A stretch of DNA of 64,000 nucleotides, taken from the NCBI RefSeq assembly GCF_039542905.1, contig NZ_BAABIS010000001.1:3100001-3164000 (forward strand). Reading direction: 5' to 3'. This DNA comes from Kitasatospora terrestris (GTDB taxonomy: Bacteria > Actinomycetota > Actinomycetes > Streptomycetales > Streptomycetaceae). Made by a program: the position numbers and the translations under genes. Below are positions 44,085 to 52,510 of the stretch, one piece after another. Each line of letters opens with the position of its first letter. The first letter of the stretch is position 1. The notes below the pieces were generated by a model. The model made no database searches. It saw only the letters and a list, made by a program, of their open reading frames with translations, and was not told the DNA's origin.

Positions 44085-45038
44085 GTGCCCAGCCAGACCC
44101 GCCCCTCCACCGACGCCCCGCCCGCCGCCCCGGCGGCCGCGGCGCGGCCCGCCCTCACCGCCGGACTCGCCCTCGCCCTGGTCTCCGCCTTCGCCTTCGG
44201 CGGATCGGGCACCGCCGCGAAACCCCTGATCGAAGCCGGGCTCTCCCCGCTCCACACCGTCTGGCTGCGGGTCGCCGGCGCCGCCGCCGTCCTGCTGCCG
44301 CTCGCCTGGAAGCACCGCGCCGCCGTGCGGCAGCGGCCCGGCGTCCTGATCGGCTTCGGCCTGCTCGCCGTGGCCGGCGTCCAGGCCTGCTACTTCGCCT
44401 CCATCTCCCGGATCCCCGTCGGCGTCGCCCTGCTGATCGAGTACCTCGGGCCGCCGCTCCTGCTCGGCTACGTGAAGTTCGTGCAGCGCAAGCCCGTCGG
44501 ACGCGGCGCCACCATCGGCGCGGCCGTCGCCGTCGCCGGGCTCGCCTGCGTGGTCGAGGTCTGGAACGGGCTGCGGTTCGACGCGCTCGGCGTGCTCTTC
44601 GGGCTCGGCGCCGCCTGCTGCCAGGTCGGCTACTTCGTCCTCGCCGACGCCGGCCGACGCGGCGACAGGCCCGTCGACCCGATGGCCGTCAGCGCGTACG
44701 GCCTGCTGATCGGCGCACTCGTCCTCACCGTCGCCACCCGGCCGTGGGAGGCCGACTGGTCGGTGCTCACCGGCACGGTGACCATGAACGGGCACGCGCT
44801 GCCCGCCGCGCTCCCGGCCGCCTGGATGGTGCTGATCGCCACCGTCCTCGCCTACCTGACCGGCGTCATCGCCGTCCAGCACCTCTCCCCGCCGGTCGCC
44901 GGCGTGGTCGCCAACCTGGAAGCGGTGGTCGCCACCGTCCTCGCCTGGATCCTCCTCGGCGAGCACCTGGGCACCCCCCAGATCCTCGGCGGCACCCTCG
45001 TCCTCGCCGGCGCCTTCGCCGCCCAGCGGGGGAAGTAG
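44085..45038 (+). CDS. EamA/DMT-family transporter
   Basis: A 317-residue protein with ten hydrophobic segments formed by two EamA repeats (first about 25-155, second about 170-310). Typical stretches are FAFGGSGTAAKPLIEAGLSPLHTVWLRV and LSPPVAGVVANLEAVVATVLAWILLGE. Members export amino acids, metabolites or drugs; the substrate here is unknown. The GTG start at 44085 is 40 bp after the penicillin-binding protein gene, so read-through is likely. Confidence 0.93.
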   Translation: MPSQTRPSTDAPPAAPAAAARPALTAGLALALVSAFAFGGSGTAAKPLIEAGLSPLHTVWLRVAGAAAVLLPLAWKHRAAVRQRPGVLIGFGLLAVAGVQACYFASISRIPVGVALLIEYLGPPLLLGYVKFVQRKPVGRGATIGAAVAVAGLACVVEVWNGLRFDALGVLFGLGAACCQVGYFVLADAGRRGDRPVDPMAVSAYGLLIGALVLTVATRPWEADWSVLTGTVTMNGHALPAALPAAWMVLIATVLAYLTGVIAVQHLSPPVAGVVANLEAVVATVLAWILLGEHLGTPQILGGTLVLAGAFAAQRGK

Positions 45039-45085
45039 CCGGAGGGGGCCGGAAGGAACGTGTTTCCAGGGGCTCGGGGAGACTC

Positions 45086-45688
45086 TCAGAACAGCGGCCA
45101 GACCACGGCCCGGACCGGGCCGACCACGTCCGCGACGGGGACCGCGCCGCCGGCCGCGCCGTCGCGGTGGTAGCGCGAGTCCGCGGAGTCGCTGCGGTGG
45201 TCCCCCTCCACCCAGACGTACCCGGCCGGGACGGTGACCGGGCCGAAGTCGAGGCCGGCGCAGGAGTCGTCGCCGGGGTGCAGGTAGGGCTCGGCCACCG
45301 CGTGGCCGTCCACGGTGAGGGTGGTGCCGGCGCAGGCGACCGTGTGTCCGCCGGTCGCTATCACGCGCTTGACCAGGTACTCGTCACCGGCGGGCGGCAG
45401 CAGCCCGACGAAGCTGAGCCCCTTCGCGAACGCGCCGCGCTCGGGCTCGGGCGGCAGCCAGCCGCCCGGGTCGCGGAAGACGATCTTGTCCCCGGCCTCG
45501 GGCTCCCAGCCGAACAGCGGGGAGAGCTTGTCGACGGCGACCCGGTCGCCGACCTTCAGGGTGTTCTCCATCGAGCCGGACGGGATGGAGAACACCTGGA
45601 ACAGGCAGGTCTTGATCAGCAGGGCGATCGCGAGACCGACGGCCGCCATCACCGGGAGCTCGATCCACCAGGGCTTCCGTTTGGCCAT
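45086..45688 (-). CDS. lepB: Signal peptidase I
   Basis: A 200-residue membrane serine protease removing Sec signal peptides. One N-terminal anchor (about 8-28) is followed by the nucleophile Ser39 in PSGSMENTL, the general base Lys107 in DEYLVKRVIA and the box E region VEGDHRSDSADSRYH. The length fits actinobacterial type I peptidases. It is a lone gene, not the multi-copy sip cluster of Streptomyces. It converges on the EamA gene with a 47-bp gap. Confidence 0.96.
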   Translation of the reverse strand: MAKRKPWWIELPVMAAVGLAIALLIKTCLFQVFSIPSGSMENTLKVGDRVAVDKLSPLFGWEPEAGDKIVFRDPGGWLPPEPERGAFAKGLSFVGLLPPAGDEYLVKRVIATGGHTVACAGTTLTVDGHAVAEPYLHPGDDSCAGLDFGPVTVPAGYVWVEGDHRSDSADSRYHRDGAAGGAVPVADVVGPVRAVVWPLF

Positions 45689-45771
45689 CGGGCCGTACCG
45701 CCTTTTCCGGGCCGGGAGCGTCGAAGGACAGCACGCTAGCCGTGCCCGCCCGCCCCGGCGAAATCCGGGTT

Positions 45772-46149
45772 TTAACCGGCGTTGACGTCCCCGGCCGAGC
45801 CGCCGGTCGAGTCCCCTGCCGCGTCCTCGGCGATCGCCTCGTGGTGCCTGATCACCTCGGCGATGATGAAGTTGAGGAATTTCTCCGCGAAGACCGGGTC
45901 GAGGTGCGCGCCCGCGGCCAGCTCCCGCAGCCGCTTGATCTGCTCGCGCTCGCGGGCCGGGTCGGCGGGCGGCAGCCGGTGCTCGGCCTTGAGCTCCCCG
46001 ACCTTCTGGGTGGCCTTGAAGCGCTCGGCGAGCATGTGGACGACGGCGGCGTCGATGTTGTCGATCGACTGCCGCAGGGCGGTCAGCTCGGCCCGTACGG
46101 ACTGGCCGATCCCCTCGGTGGCGGCGGGGGTCGTGGGCTGGTCCGTCAT
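45772..46149 (-). CDS. Chorismate mutase, AroQ class
   Basis: A 125-residue all-helical enzyme converting chorismate to prephenate, the entry to Phe and Tyr. The AroQ pattern is present: LTALRQSIDNIDAAVVHMLAERFKATQKVGELKAEHRLPPADPAREREQIKRL, with the active-site Arg, Lys and Glu/Gln positions along the first two helices, and FAEKFLNFIIAEVIRHHE in the last. There is no secretion signal. The ATG at 46147-46149 begins MTDQPTT; the longer reading is shadow. It ends in a tail rich in Asp, Gly and Ser. Confidence 0.94.
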   Translation of the reverse strand: MTDQPTTPAATEGIGQSVRAELTALRQSIDNIDAAVVHMLAERFKATQKVGELKAEHRLPPADPAREREQIKRLRELAAGAHLDPVFAEKFLNFIIAEVIRHHEAIAEDAAGDSTGGSAGDVNAG

Positions 46150-46351
46150 CGGGGCTCCGGGGCTTCGCGGGGCAGGGGCGGCGCGCCCGGCGCGGGCCCA
46201 GGGGGGCGGCGATCGTCGGGCCAGCGCCAATCTAACAGGGGACGACCTGCCGACTCCCCCGCATATCGGCCCAAGTCCACGATGTGGAACGCCGAACGGA
46301 CTAGGGTGGGTGGCACGGCACGTACAGCCCCCAGCACAGGAGGTATCCCCC

Positions 46352-46777
46352 GTGGCAACCACCCGTACCGCGCACACGGAGTGGCAGGGCAACCTGCTCG
46401 AAGGCAAGGGCGAGGTGACCCTCGACTCCTCCGGCATCGGCACCTACCCGGTGTCCTGGCCGGCCCGTTCCGAGGAGCCGAACGGGAAGACCAGCCCCGA
46501 GGAGCTCATCGCCGCCGCGCACTCCGCCTGCTACTCGATGGCGCTCTCGCACGCCCTGGCCGGCGCCGGCAACCCGCCCACCGCGCTGCACACCAAGGCG
46601 GACGTGACGTTCCAGCCGGGCACCGGCATCACCGGCGTCCACCTGACGGTGGTCGGCGAGGTCCCCGGCCTGGACGAGGCGGGCTTCGTGAAGCTGGCCG
46701 AGGACGCCAAGGCCAACTGCCCGGTCAGCAAGGCGCTGACCGGCACCACGATCACGCTCACCGCCAGCCTGGGCTGA
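46352..46777 (+). CDS. OsmC/Ohr-family peroxiredoxin
   Basis: A 141-residue protein that reduces organic hydroperoxides with a cysteine pair. The peroxidatic Cys is in AAHSACYSMALSHAL and the resolving Cys in DAKANCPVSKAL, the spacing of the OsmC subfamily. The GTG at 46352 has AGGAGG 8 bp upstream. It diverges from chorismate mutase and ends in a strong terminator. Confidence 0.95.
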   Translation: MATTRTAHTEWQGNLLEGKGEVTLDSSGIGTYPVSWPARSEEPNGKTSPEELIAAAHSACYSMALSHALAGAGNPPTALHTKADVTFQPGTGITGVHLTVVGEVPGLDEAGFVKLAEDAKANCPVSKALTGTTITLTASLG

Positions 46778-46812
46778 TCTCCGCACGATCCGTCACATCC
46801 CGGACGGACCAC

Positions 46813-46851
46813 GCGCCCCCGGACCGCCCGCGCGGCGGACCCCGGGGGCGT
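46813..46851 (+). terminator. Terminator after the OsmC gene
   Basis: GCGCCCCCGG (46813-46822) pairs with CCGGGGGCGT (46842-46851, one G-T pair). An inner CCGCC/GGCGG stem extends it. It lies 36 bp after the stop. The rest of the 289-bp gap up to 47066 shows nothing else firm. Confidence 0.8.
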
Positions 46852-47066
46852 CGCCGTTCCCGCCGGCGTTCCCGTCGCCGCTTCCGCCGCATGCGCACAC
46901 GCTCTGCGCGAAACCCGCCGAATCACCCTGCCGGCGGTCGCGACCGGTTCGGCGCGCGATCTATGATCAGCGGCAGTGGCCCGAGGCGTCCCGAGCACCG
47001 CTCGCCGCCCGCCACCGCGGTTCGGGCAGCCGACCGTGGACCAGTGTCAGCGGACGGGAGCGTGCC

Positions 47067-48959
47067 GTGCCGGGCCGGAACGAGGGGGCCGACGCACACC
47101 GACTGGGCGTGCGGCACGATCCCCTGCGCCACCTCCACGGCACGCACCGTGCCGGCCCGCTCACCGCAGAGGCCGTGCAGGCCCCGTGCGCGACCTGCGG
47201 CACGCTGATCGGCGGCGACACCGAGCACCTGCTGGCCGCGCTGCGGGCGAGCGAATCCCGGTTCCGGGCGGCGTTCCTGGACGCCGGGATCGGCATGGCG
47301 CTGATCGACACCGACGACCTGTTCCTGGAGATCAACCCGGCGTTCGCGGCGATGCTCGGCCGCGAGGTGCCGGACCTGGTGTCCCAGCACATCCACACCG
47401 TCATCGACCCGGAGGAGACGCCCCGCCGGCTCTACCGGGAGCTGGTCCGCGGCGAGCGGGACCGGGTGGTGGTGGAGAAGCGGCTCAAGCACCGGGCGGG
47501 CCACGAGGTGTGGTCCCGCGTCACCATCTCGCTGATCCGCGACGACGCCGGGCAGCCGCAGTACACCCTGGCGATGTTCGAGGACGTCAGCGAGCAGCGC
47601 AAGCTCGGCGACCGGCTGGCCTACCAGGCGCTGCACGACCCGCTGACCCGGCTACCGAACCGGACGCTCTTCTTCGAGCGGCTGCAGGCGGTCTTCGACG
47701 CGCCGGAGACCGGCGCCCCCCGCCGGGTCGGCCTGTGCTACGTGGACCTGGACGGCTTCGCGGCGATCAACGAGACGCTCGGCCACCAGATCGGCGACCA
47801 GCTGCTGGTCGCCGTCGCGGACCGGCTGGAGCGCGGATTCGCCCGCACCGAGGGCCAGTCGGTGGCCCGGCTCGGCGGCGACGAGTTCGCGCTGCTGGTG
47901 ACGGACAGCCGGGGCGGCGAGCAACTCACGGCTCTCGCGGGGGCGTTGATCGAGGCGCTGGAGCGGCCCTTCGAGGTGGCCGGGCACCGGCTGGTGGTCA
48001 CCGCGTCGATCGGCGTGGTGGAGCGCCCGGTGCGCGGCTCCACCCCCACCGACCTGCTGCGGGACGCCGACTCCACGCTGTACTGGTCCAAAGCGGACGG
48101 CCGGGCCCGCTGGACGCTCTACGACCAGGACCGCGGCGCCGACCAGCTGACCCGCCACCTGCTCGCCACCGCGCTCCGCCCGGCGCTGGAGCGCGGCGAG
48201 TTCACCGTCGAGTACCAACCGCTGGTCGGCCTCTCGGACGGCGCGGTGCGCGGCGCCGAGGCCCTGGTCCGGTGGGTTCACCCCCGGTACGGGACGCTCT
48301 CGCCGGACCGCTTCATCCCGCTCGCCGAGGAGTCCGGGGCGATCGTGCCGCTGGGCCGGTGGGTGCTGGAGGAGTCCTGCCGTCAGGCCCGGCGCTGGCT
48401 GGCCGAGTTCCCCGACACCGAGACCTTCGTCAGCGTCAACCTGGCGGCCCGCCAGATCTGGGACTCCGACATCGTCGGCGACGTCGCCCGGGTGCTGGAG
48501 CTCACCGGCCTGCCCGCCCGGCTGCTCCAGCTGGAGATCACCGAGAGCGCCGTGCTCGGCCCCGGCGGCCGCCCCTCGCAGGCCCTGCAGGAGCTCGCCG
48601 ACATGGGCGTGCGGATCGCCATCGACGACTTCGGCACCGGCTACTCCAACCTCGCCTACCTCTCCCGGCTGCCGGTCCACGTGCTCAAGCTGGACGGCAC
48701 CTTCATCGAGGCGTTCCGCGAAGGCGCCAAGCCGCCGCCGGGCCACCGCGCCGACGCCGACGAGCAGATCGTCGGCGCGATGGTCCAGCTGGCGCACGCC
48801 CTCGGGCTGACCGTCACCGCCGAGGGCATCGAGAACGCCGCCCAGGCCGAACGGCTCCGGCTGACCGGCTGCGACACCGCGCAGGGCTGGTACTTCGCCC
48901 GCCCCGGCGAGGCCGAGCTGGTCGCCGCCATACTGCGCGAGAACCGCCCGCGCCCCTGA
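47067..48959 (+). CDS. PAS-GGDEF-EAL cyclic-di-GMP signalling protein
   Basis: A 630-residue cytoplasmic protein. A PAS sensor (about 65-180, FRAAFLDAGIGMALIDTDDLFLEINPAFAAML) precedes a diguanylate cyclase domain (about 185-350) with an intact GGDEF at 270-274, and an EAL phosphodiesterase domain (about 365-625) with EAL at 398-400, EITES, IDDFGTGYSNL, KLDGTF and AEGIEN. Since both active sites are intact, it may make or break c-di-GMP depending on the PAS signal. In Streptomyces, c-di-GMP delays sporulation via BldD; RmdA has this same domain order. The GTG start follows CGGGAG. The N-terminal CATCG-type segment (APCATCGTLIGG) holds a CxxC. Confidence 0.95.
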   Translation: MPGRNEGADAHRLGVRHDPLRHLHGTHRAGPLTAEAVQAPCATCGTLIGGDTEHLLAALRASESRFRAAFLDAGIGMALIDTDDLFLEINPAFAAMLGREVPDLVSQHIHTVIDPEETPRRLYRELVRGERDRVVVEKRLKHRAGHEVWSRVTISLIRDDAGQPQYTLAMFEDVSEQRKLGDRLAYQALHDPLTRLPNRTLFFERLQAVFDAPETGAPRRVGLCYVDLDGFAAINETLGHQIGDQLLVAVADRLERGFARTEGQSVARLGGDEFALLVTDSRGGEQLTALAGALIEALERPFEVAGHRLVVTASIGVVERPVRGSTPTDLLRDADSTLYWSKADGRARWTLYDQDRGADQLTRHLLATALRPALERGEFTVEYQPLVGLSDGAVRGAEALVRWVHPRYGTLSPDRFIPLAEESGAIVPLGRWVLEESCRQARRWLAEFPDTETFVSVNLAARQIWDSDIVGDVARVLELTGLPARLLQLEITESAVLGPGGRPSQALQELADMGVRIAIDDFGTGYSNLAYLSRLPVHVLKLDGTFIEAFREGAKPPPGHRADADEQIVGAMVQLAHALGLTVTAEGIENAAQAERLRLTGCDTAQGWYFARPGEAELVAAILRENRPRP

Positions 48960-49011
48960 GCCCGACCGCCTCCCGGCCCGTCGGCCCTCCGGCCGGTCGA
49001 CCCGTCAGCCG

Positions 49012-50073
49012 TCAGCCCGTCAGCCCGTACGCCTCGGCGATCAGCCGGTAGGACCGCAGCCGCGCCTCGTGCCCGTGGATGTGCGAGGTGACCATCAGCT
49101 CGTCCGCGCCCGTCCGCCGGCGCAGCGCCTCCAGCCCCTCGGCGACCCGGGCGGGCTCGCCGAGCACCACGTTGCCCAGCCAGCTCTGCAGGAACTCCGC
49201 CTCCACCTCGCTGTACGGGTACGCCTCGGCCTCCGCCGGGGTGGGGATCAGGCCCGGCCGGCCCTGGCGCAGCCGCAGCATCGCGAGCCCCGCCGAGCGG
49301 GCCAGGCGCACCGCGGCCGCCTCGCCGTCCGCCGCCACCGCGCTCACCCCGATCAGCGCGTACGGCTTCTCCAGCACCGCGGAGGGGCGGAACTCCTCCC
49401 GGTACAGGTCGAGCGCGGGCACCGTGTTCTGCGCGCTGAAGTGGTGCGCGAAGGCGAACGGCAGCCCGAGCCGGGCCGCCAGCCGGGCGCTGAACCCGGA
49501 CGACCCGAGCAGCCACACCGGCGGCCGGGACGGCCCCTGCGGCACGGCGCTCAGCCGGGCGTACGGGTGGCCGTCCGGGAAGTCGCCGTCCAGGAAGTGG
49601 GTCAGCTCGGCGAGCTGGGCCGGGAAGTCCTCCGGGCCGTCGGTGCGGCCCTGGCGCAGCGCCCGCGCGGTCGCCTGGTCGGTGCCGGGGGCGCGGCCCA
49701 GGCCCAGGTCGATCCGGCCCGGGTGCAGGGCCTCCAGCAGGCCGAACTGCTCGGCGACGGCGAGCGGCGCGTGGTTGGGCAGCATCACGCCGCCGGAGCC
49801 CAGCCGCAGGGTCGAGGTGGCCGCGCCGAGGTGGGCCAGCAGCACCGCCGGGGTGGAGCTGGCGACGCCCGGCATGCCGTGGTGCTCGGCCACCCAGAAG
49901 CGGTGGTACCCCCACTGCTCGGCGCTGCGGGCCAGCTCGGTGGTGGCCGCCAGTGCCTCCCCGGGGCTGTACCCGGCGCCGACCGTGGCCAGGTCCAGGA
50001 TCGACAGCGGGGCCGGTGCCGTTCCGGCCGCCCGGCCCCTGATCTCCTCCGCGCGGTCCTCTGCGCTGCTCAT
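49012..50073 (-). CDS. Luciferase-like flavin monooxygenase (LLM class)
   Basis: A 353-residue TIM-barrel protein of the bacterial luciferase superfamily, closest in pattern to the MsnO8-type group: LSILDLATVGAGYSPGEALAATTELARSAEQWGYHRFWVAEHHGMPGVASSTP at the start, LRLGSGGVMLPNHAPLAVAEQFGLLEALHPGRIDLGLGRAPG, and a C-terminal MVTSHIHGHEARLRSYRLIAEAYGL. It should use FMNH2 (or F420) supplied by another enzyme. The substrate is unknown. The ATG at 50071-50073 is favoured over a start twelve codons upstream. It converges on the c-di-GMP gene with 52 bp between the two stops; that gap contains short GTCAGCC repeats. Confidence 0.92.
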   Translation of the reverse strand: MSSAEDRAEEIRGRAAGTAPAPLSILDLATVGAGYSPGEALAATTELARSAEQWGYHRFWVAEHHGMPGVASSTPAVLLAHLGAATSTLRLGSGGVMLPNHAPLAVAEQFGLLEALHPGRIDLGLGRAPGTDQATARALRQGRTDGPEDFPAQLAELTHFLDGDFPDGHPYARLSAVPQGPSRPPVWLLGSSGFSARLAARLGLPFAFAHHFSAQNTVPALDLYREEFRPSAVLEKPYALIGVSAVAADGEAAAVRLARSAGLAMLRLRQGRPGLIPTPAEAEAYPYSEVEAEFLQSWLGNVVLGEPARVAEGLEALRRRTGADELMVTSHIHGHEARLRSYRLIAEAYGLTG

Positions 50074-50470
50074 CCGATCCGTCCTCTCGTATCCGTGCCG
50101 TCGGTGCACAACCGCCGCCGCCCGCCGGGTGTTCCCGGTGTACCCGGGCGGCGACGGAGCGTGGCGGACTCACGCCAGCGCGGGAAGTCGCCAGGCCCGA
50201 CGGCTCCGCGCACCGCCCCGGGCAGGGCATGCTTGGTGATCAGTGCGGGCTGCATACCCGCACCCCGCACACCTGCGTCCGATCGACGGGCTCGACCAGC
50301 GTCGTTCGATCCATGAGCCCCCGGAGCGGCACCCCGCCCGGGGGCTTTCGCACGCCCCGGCCCCGGTGAGCCGCGCCACAGGGGGGTGCTTCAGGGCATG
50401 AAAGGTTCAGGGGCTAGCGTTGTCACCCGCAGTACCGACCTCCCCGGGGCGGTACGGAGGGAGTACCACC
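50074..50470. other. 397-bp intergenic region with an orphan terminator
   Basis: It lies between the divergent monooxygenase and DedA genes. Besides the terminator listed next, it has TAGCGT at about 50416 as a possible -10 for the DedA gene and a repeat of TTCAGGG before it. No protein-coding ORF is supported. Confidence 0.5.
50316..50348 (+). terminator. Orphan intrinsic-type terminator
   Basis: AGCCCCCGG (50316-50324) pairs with CCGGGGGCT (50338-50346), followed by TT. No plus-strand gene lies upstream for over 1.3 kb, so it may end a small RNA or a leader transcript. Confidence 0.45.
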
Positions 50471-51067
50471 TTGGACGCCATCGCGGTCATCGGGCCGGCG
50501 TGGATCTGCGCGCTGGCGCTCGTCGCCGTCCTCGGCGACGCCCTGCTCCCCTTCATCCCGAGCGGCACCCTGGTGATCCTCGCGGTGCTGCGCACCTCGC
50601 AGACCGAGGGCTCCCCGCTGCTGCTGGCCGCCGGGGTGGCCACCGCGTCCTTCCTGGGCGACCTGCTGCTGCTCCAGCTGGCCCGGCGCAGCGCCCCCAC
50701 CGTCCAGCGGCGCCTCGCCCACCGGCCGAAGCTGGCCGCGAGCGTGGAACGCGTCCAGCGCAGCTTCGCCGGGCGGACCACCCGGCGGGCCGCCGCGCTG
50801 GTGATCGTCGCCCGTTTCGTCCCCGCCGGGCGGACCGTGCTCGACCTGGCCGTCGGCCACTCCCCCGACCTCTCCCGGACCTTCCTACGCTGGTCGGCGG
50901 TGGCCGCCGTGCTGTGGGCCGGCTACATCGTCAGCCTCGGCTGGCTGAACAGCCACTGGTTCGACACCGCGTGGCTGAGCTTCGCGATCTCCTGTGCGGC
51001 GGCCACCGCGATCAGCAGCGGCATCGCCCAGCTGGTCCGGCGCCGCCGCCGCGAGCTCGCGGTCTGA
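50471..51067 (+). CDS. DedA-family (SNARE-associated) membrane protein
   Basis: A 198-residue membrane protein of the DedA/VTT family, members of which flip or help recycle lipid carriers. The pattern GDALLPFIPSGTLVILA, then ATASFLGDLLLLQLARRS and VIVARFVPAGRTVLDLAVG fits the family, with the two re-entrant loops and conserved Arg. About five hydrophobic segments are visible. The start is read as TTG at 50471 because GGAGGG stands 9 bp before it; upstream in-frame codons are not hydrophobic and lack a site. Confidence 0.9.
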   Translation: MDAIAVIGPAWICALALVAVLGDALLPFIPSGTLVILAVLRTSQTEGSPLLLAAGVATASFLGDLLLLQLARRSAPTVQRRLAHRPKLAASVERVQRSFAGRTTRRAAALVIVARFVPAGRTVLDLAVGHSPDLSRTFLRWSAVAAVLWAGYIVSLGWLNSHWFDTAWLSFAISCAAATAISSGIAQLVRRRRRELAV

Positions 51068-51237
51068 CCCCTTCTGCCCGTCTCTGTCTCAGGACGGCAA
51101 CAGACCGGCCGGTCCGGGATCCGGCGCGTCCCCGTTCGCGTGGTGGAGGACGGAAGCCGCCGGCACCGTCCGCGGCCCGTACCATCCTTGGGTGGCATTA
51201 ACGGCCGAATGTCCCGATTTTCGCGGCAGGGGAGACC

Positions 51238-52497
51238 ATGAGCACCATCTCGCGCAGGACCGTCCTGAGCAGCGCGGCAGCCACCGCGGCCCTGGGCGCC
51301 GTCAGCGCCTGTTCCACCGGCGGTAGCGGCGGTCGGAGCGGCAGCGGCGGCCAGGCCGGGGACGGCGCGGTCCCCGCGGCCCCCGCCAAGTCCACCGCCA
51401 AGGGCACGCCGATCGGCGACGGCTCCACCGCGGACACCGGCCCCCAGCCCAACCAGCCCAAGCCCGAGAAGCTCAAGCCCGGCGAGGCGCCGCCGCAGTT
51501 CGTGGTCTTCTCCTGGGACGGCGCCGGCGGCACCGACGACGGCCAGTTCAGCCGCTTCCTCAAGCTCGCTCAGGAGCACAAGGCGGCGATGACCTTCTTC
51601 CTGTCCGGCATCTACGCGCTGCCGAAGGACAAGTCGAACCTCTACCACCCGCCGAAGCACAGCGTCGGCGCCTCCGACATCCCGTTCCTGTCCGAGGGCG
51701 CGGTCAAGAGCACCCTCAAGCTGATCAGCCAGGCCTGGCTGGCCGGCCACGAGATCGGCACCCACTTCAACGGCCACTTCTGCTCCACCCGCTCCGACGG
51801 CAACGGCGTCAACAAGTGGACGCCGGAGGACTGGGAGAACGAGATCCAGCAGGCCGTCGGCTTCGTCACCCAGTGGAAGACCAACACCGGCTTCACCGAC
51901 GTCGACCCGCTCCCCTTCGACTACAAGAAGGAGCTGATCGGCGGCCGCACCCCCTGCCTCGAAGGCCAGAAGGCCCTGCTGCCGACCGCCGCCAAGCTCG
52001 GCTGGAAGTACGACGCCAGCTCCCCCGGCGGCCTGCAGATCTGGCCGCAGAAGGTGCAGGACGGCAAGATCTGGGACTTCCCGCTGCAGGGCATGCCCTT
52101 CCCCGGCCACAACTTCCAGGTCCTCTCGATGGACTACAACATCCTCGCCAACCAGTCGGGCGGCTCCACCAAGGGCGACCCGGCCAAGTACGACGCGTGG
52201 CGCACCCAGGCCCGCGACGCCTACCTGGCCGGCTTCAACCGCGCGTACACCACCAACCGCGCCCCGGTCTTCATCGGCAACCACTTCGAGCAGTGGAACG
52301 GCGGCATCTACATGGACGCCGTGGAGATGACCGTCAAGGAGATCGCCGGCAAGCCGGACGTCCGCCTGGTGTCCTTCCGGCAGCTGGTCGAGTGGCTGGA
52401 GGTCCAGGACCAGTCCACCCTGCGCAAGCTCCGCACCCTGGGCGTGGGCCAGGCCCCCGCCGGCGGCTGGCAGTCCTTCCTCGGCACCGCCGGCTGA
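51238..52497 (+). CDS. Polysaccharide deacetylase-like (NodB-fold) lipoprotein
   Basis: A 419-residue exported lipoprotein. The signal (RRTVLSSAAATAALGAVSAC) ends in a lipobox at Cys25, and a Pro/Gly/Lys-rich linker runs to about residue 85. The NodB-like domain has FSWDGAGGTDDGQF in place of the usual TFDDG, and GHEIGTHFNGHF, keeping the HxxxH metal pair. It should act on cell-surface or wall glycans, perhaps removing acetyl groups. The ATG follows GGGGAG. The MurG-like gene starts 13 bp after its stop, so the two probably act on the same glycan. Confidence 0.93.
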   Translation: MSTISRRTVLSSAAATAALGAVSACSTGGSGGRSGSGGQAGDGAVPAAPAKSTAKGTPIGDGSTADTGPQPNQPKPEKLKPGEAPPQFVVFSWDGAGGTDDGQFSRFLKLAQEHKAAMTFFLSGIYALPKDKSNLYHPPKHSVGASDIPFLSEGAVKSTLKLISQAWLAGHEIGTHFNGHFCSTRSDGNGVNKWTPEDWENEIQQAVGFVTQWKTNTGFTDVDPLPFDYKKELIGGRTPCLEGQKALLPTAAKLGWKYDASSPGGLQIWPQKVQDGKIWDFPLQGMPFPGHNFQVLSMDYNILANQSGGSTKGDPAKYDAWRTQARDAYLAGFNRAYTTNRAPVFIGNHFEQWNGGIYMDAVEMTVKEIAGKPDVRLVSFRQLVEWLEVQDQSTLRKLRTLGVGQAPAGGWQSFLGTAG

Positions 52498-52510
52498 GAT
52501 CATCTCCGAC

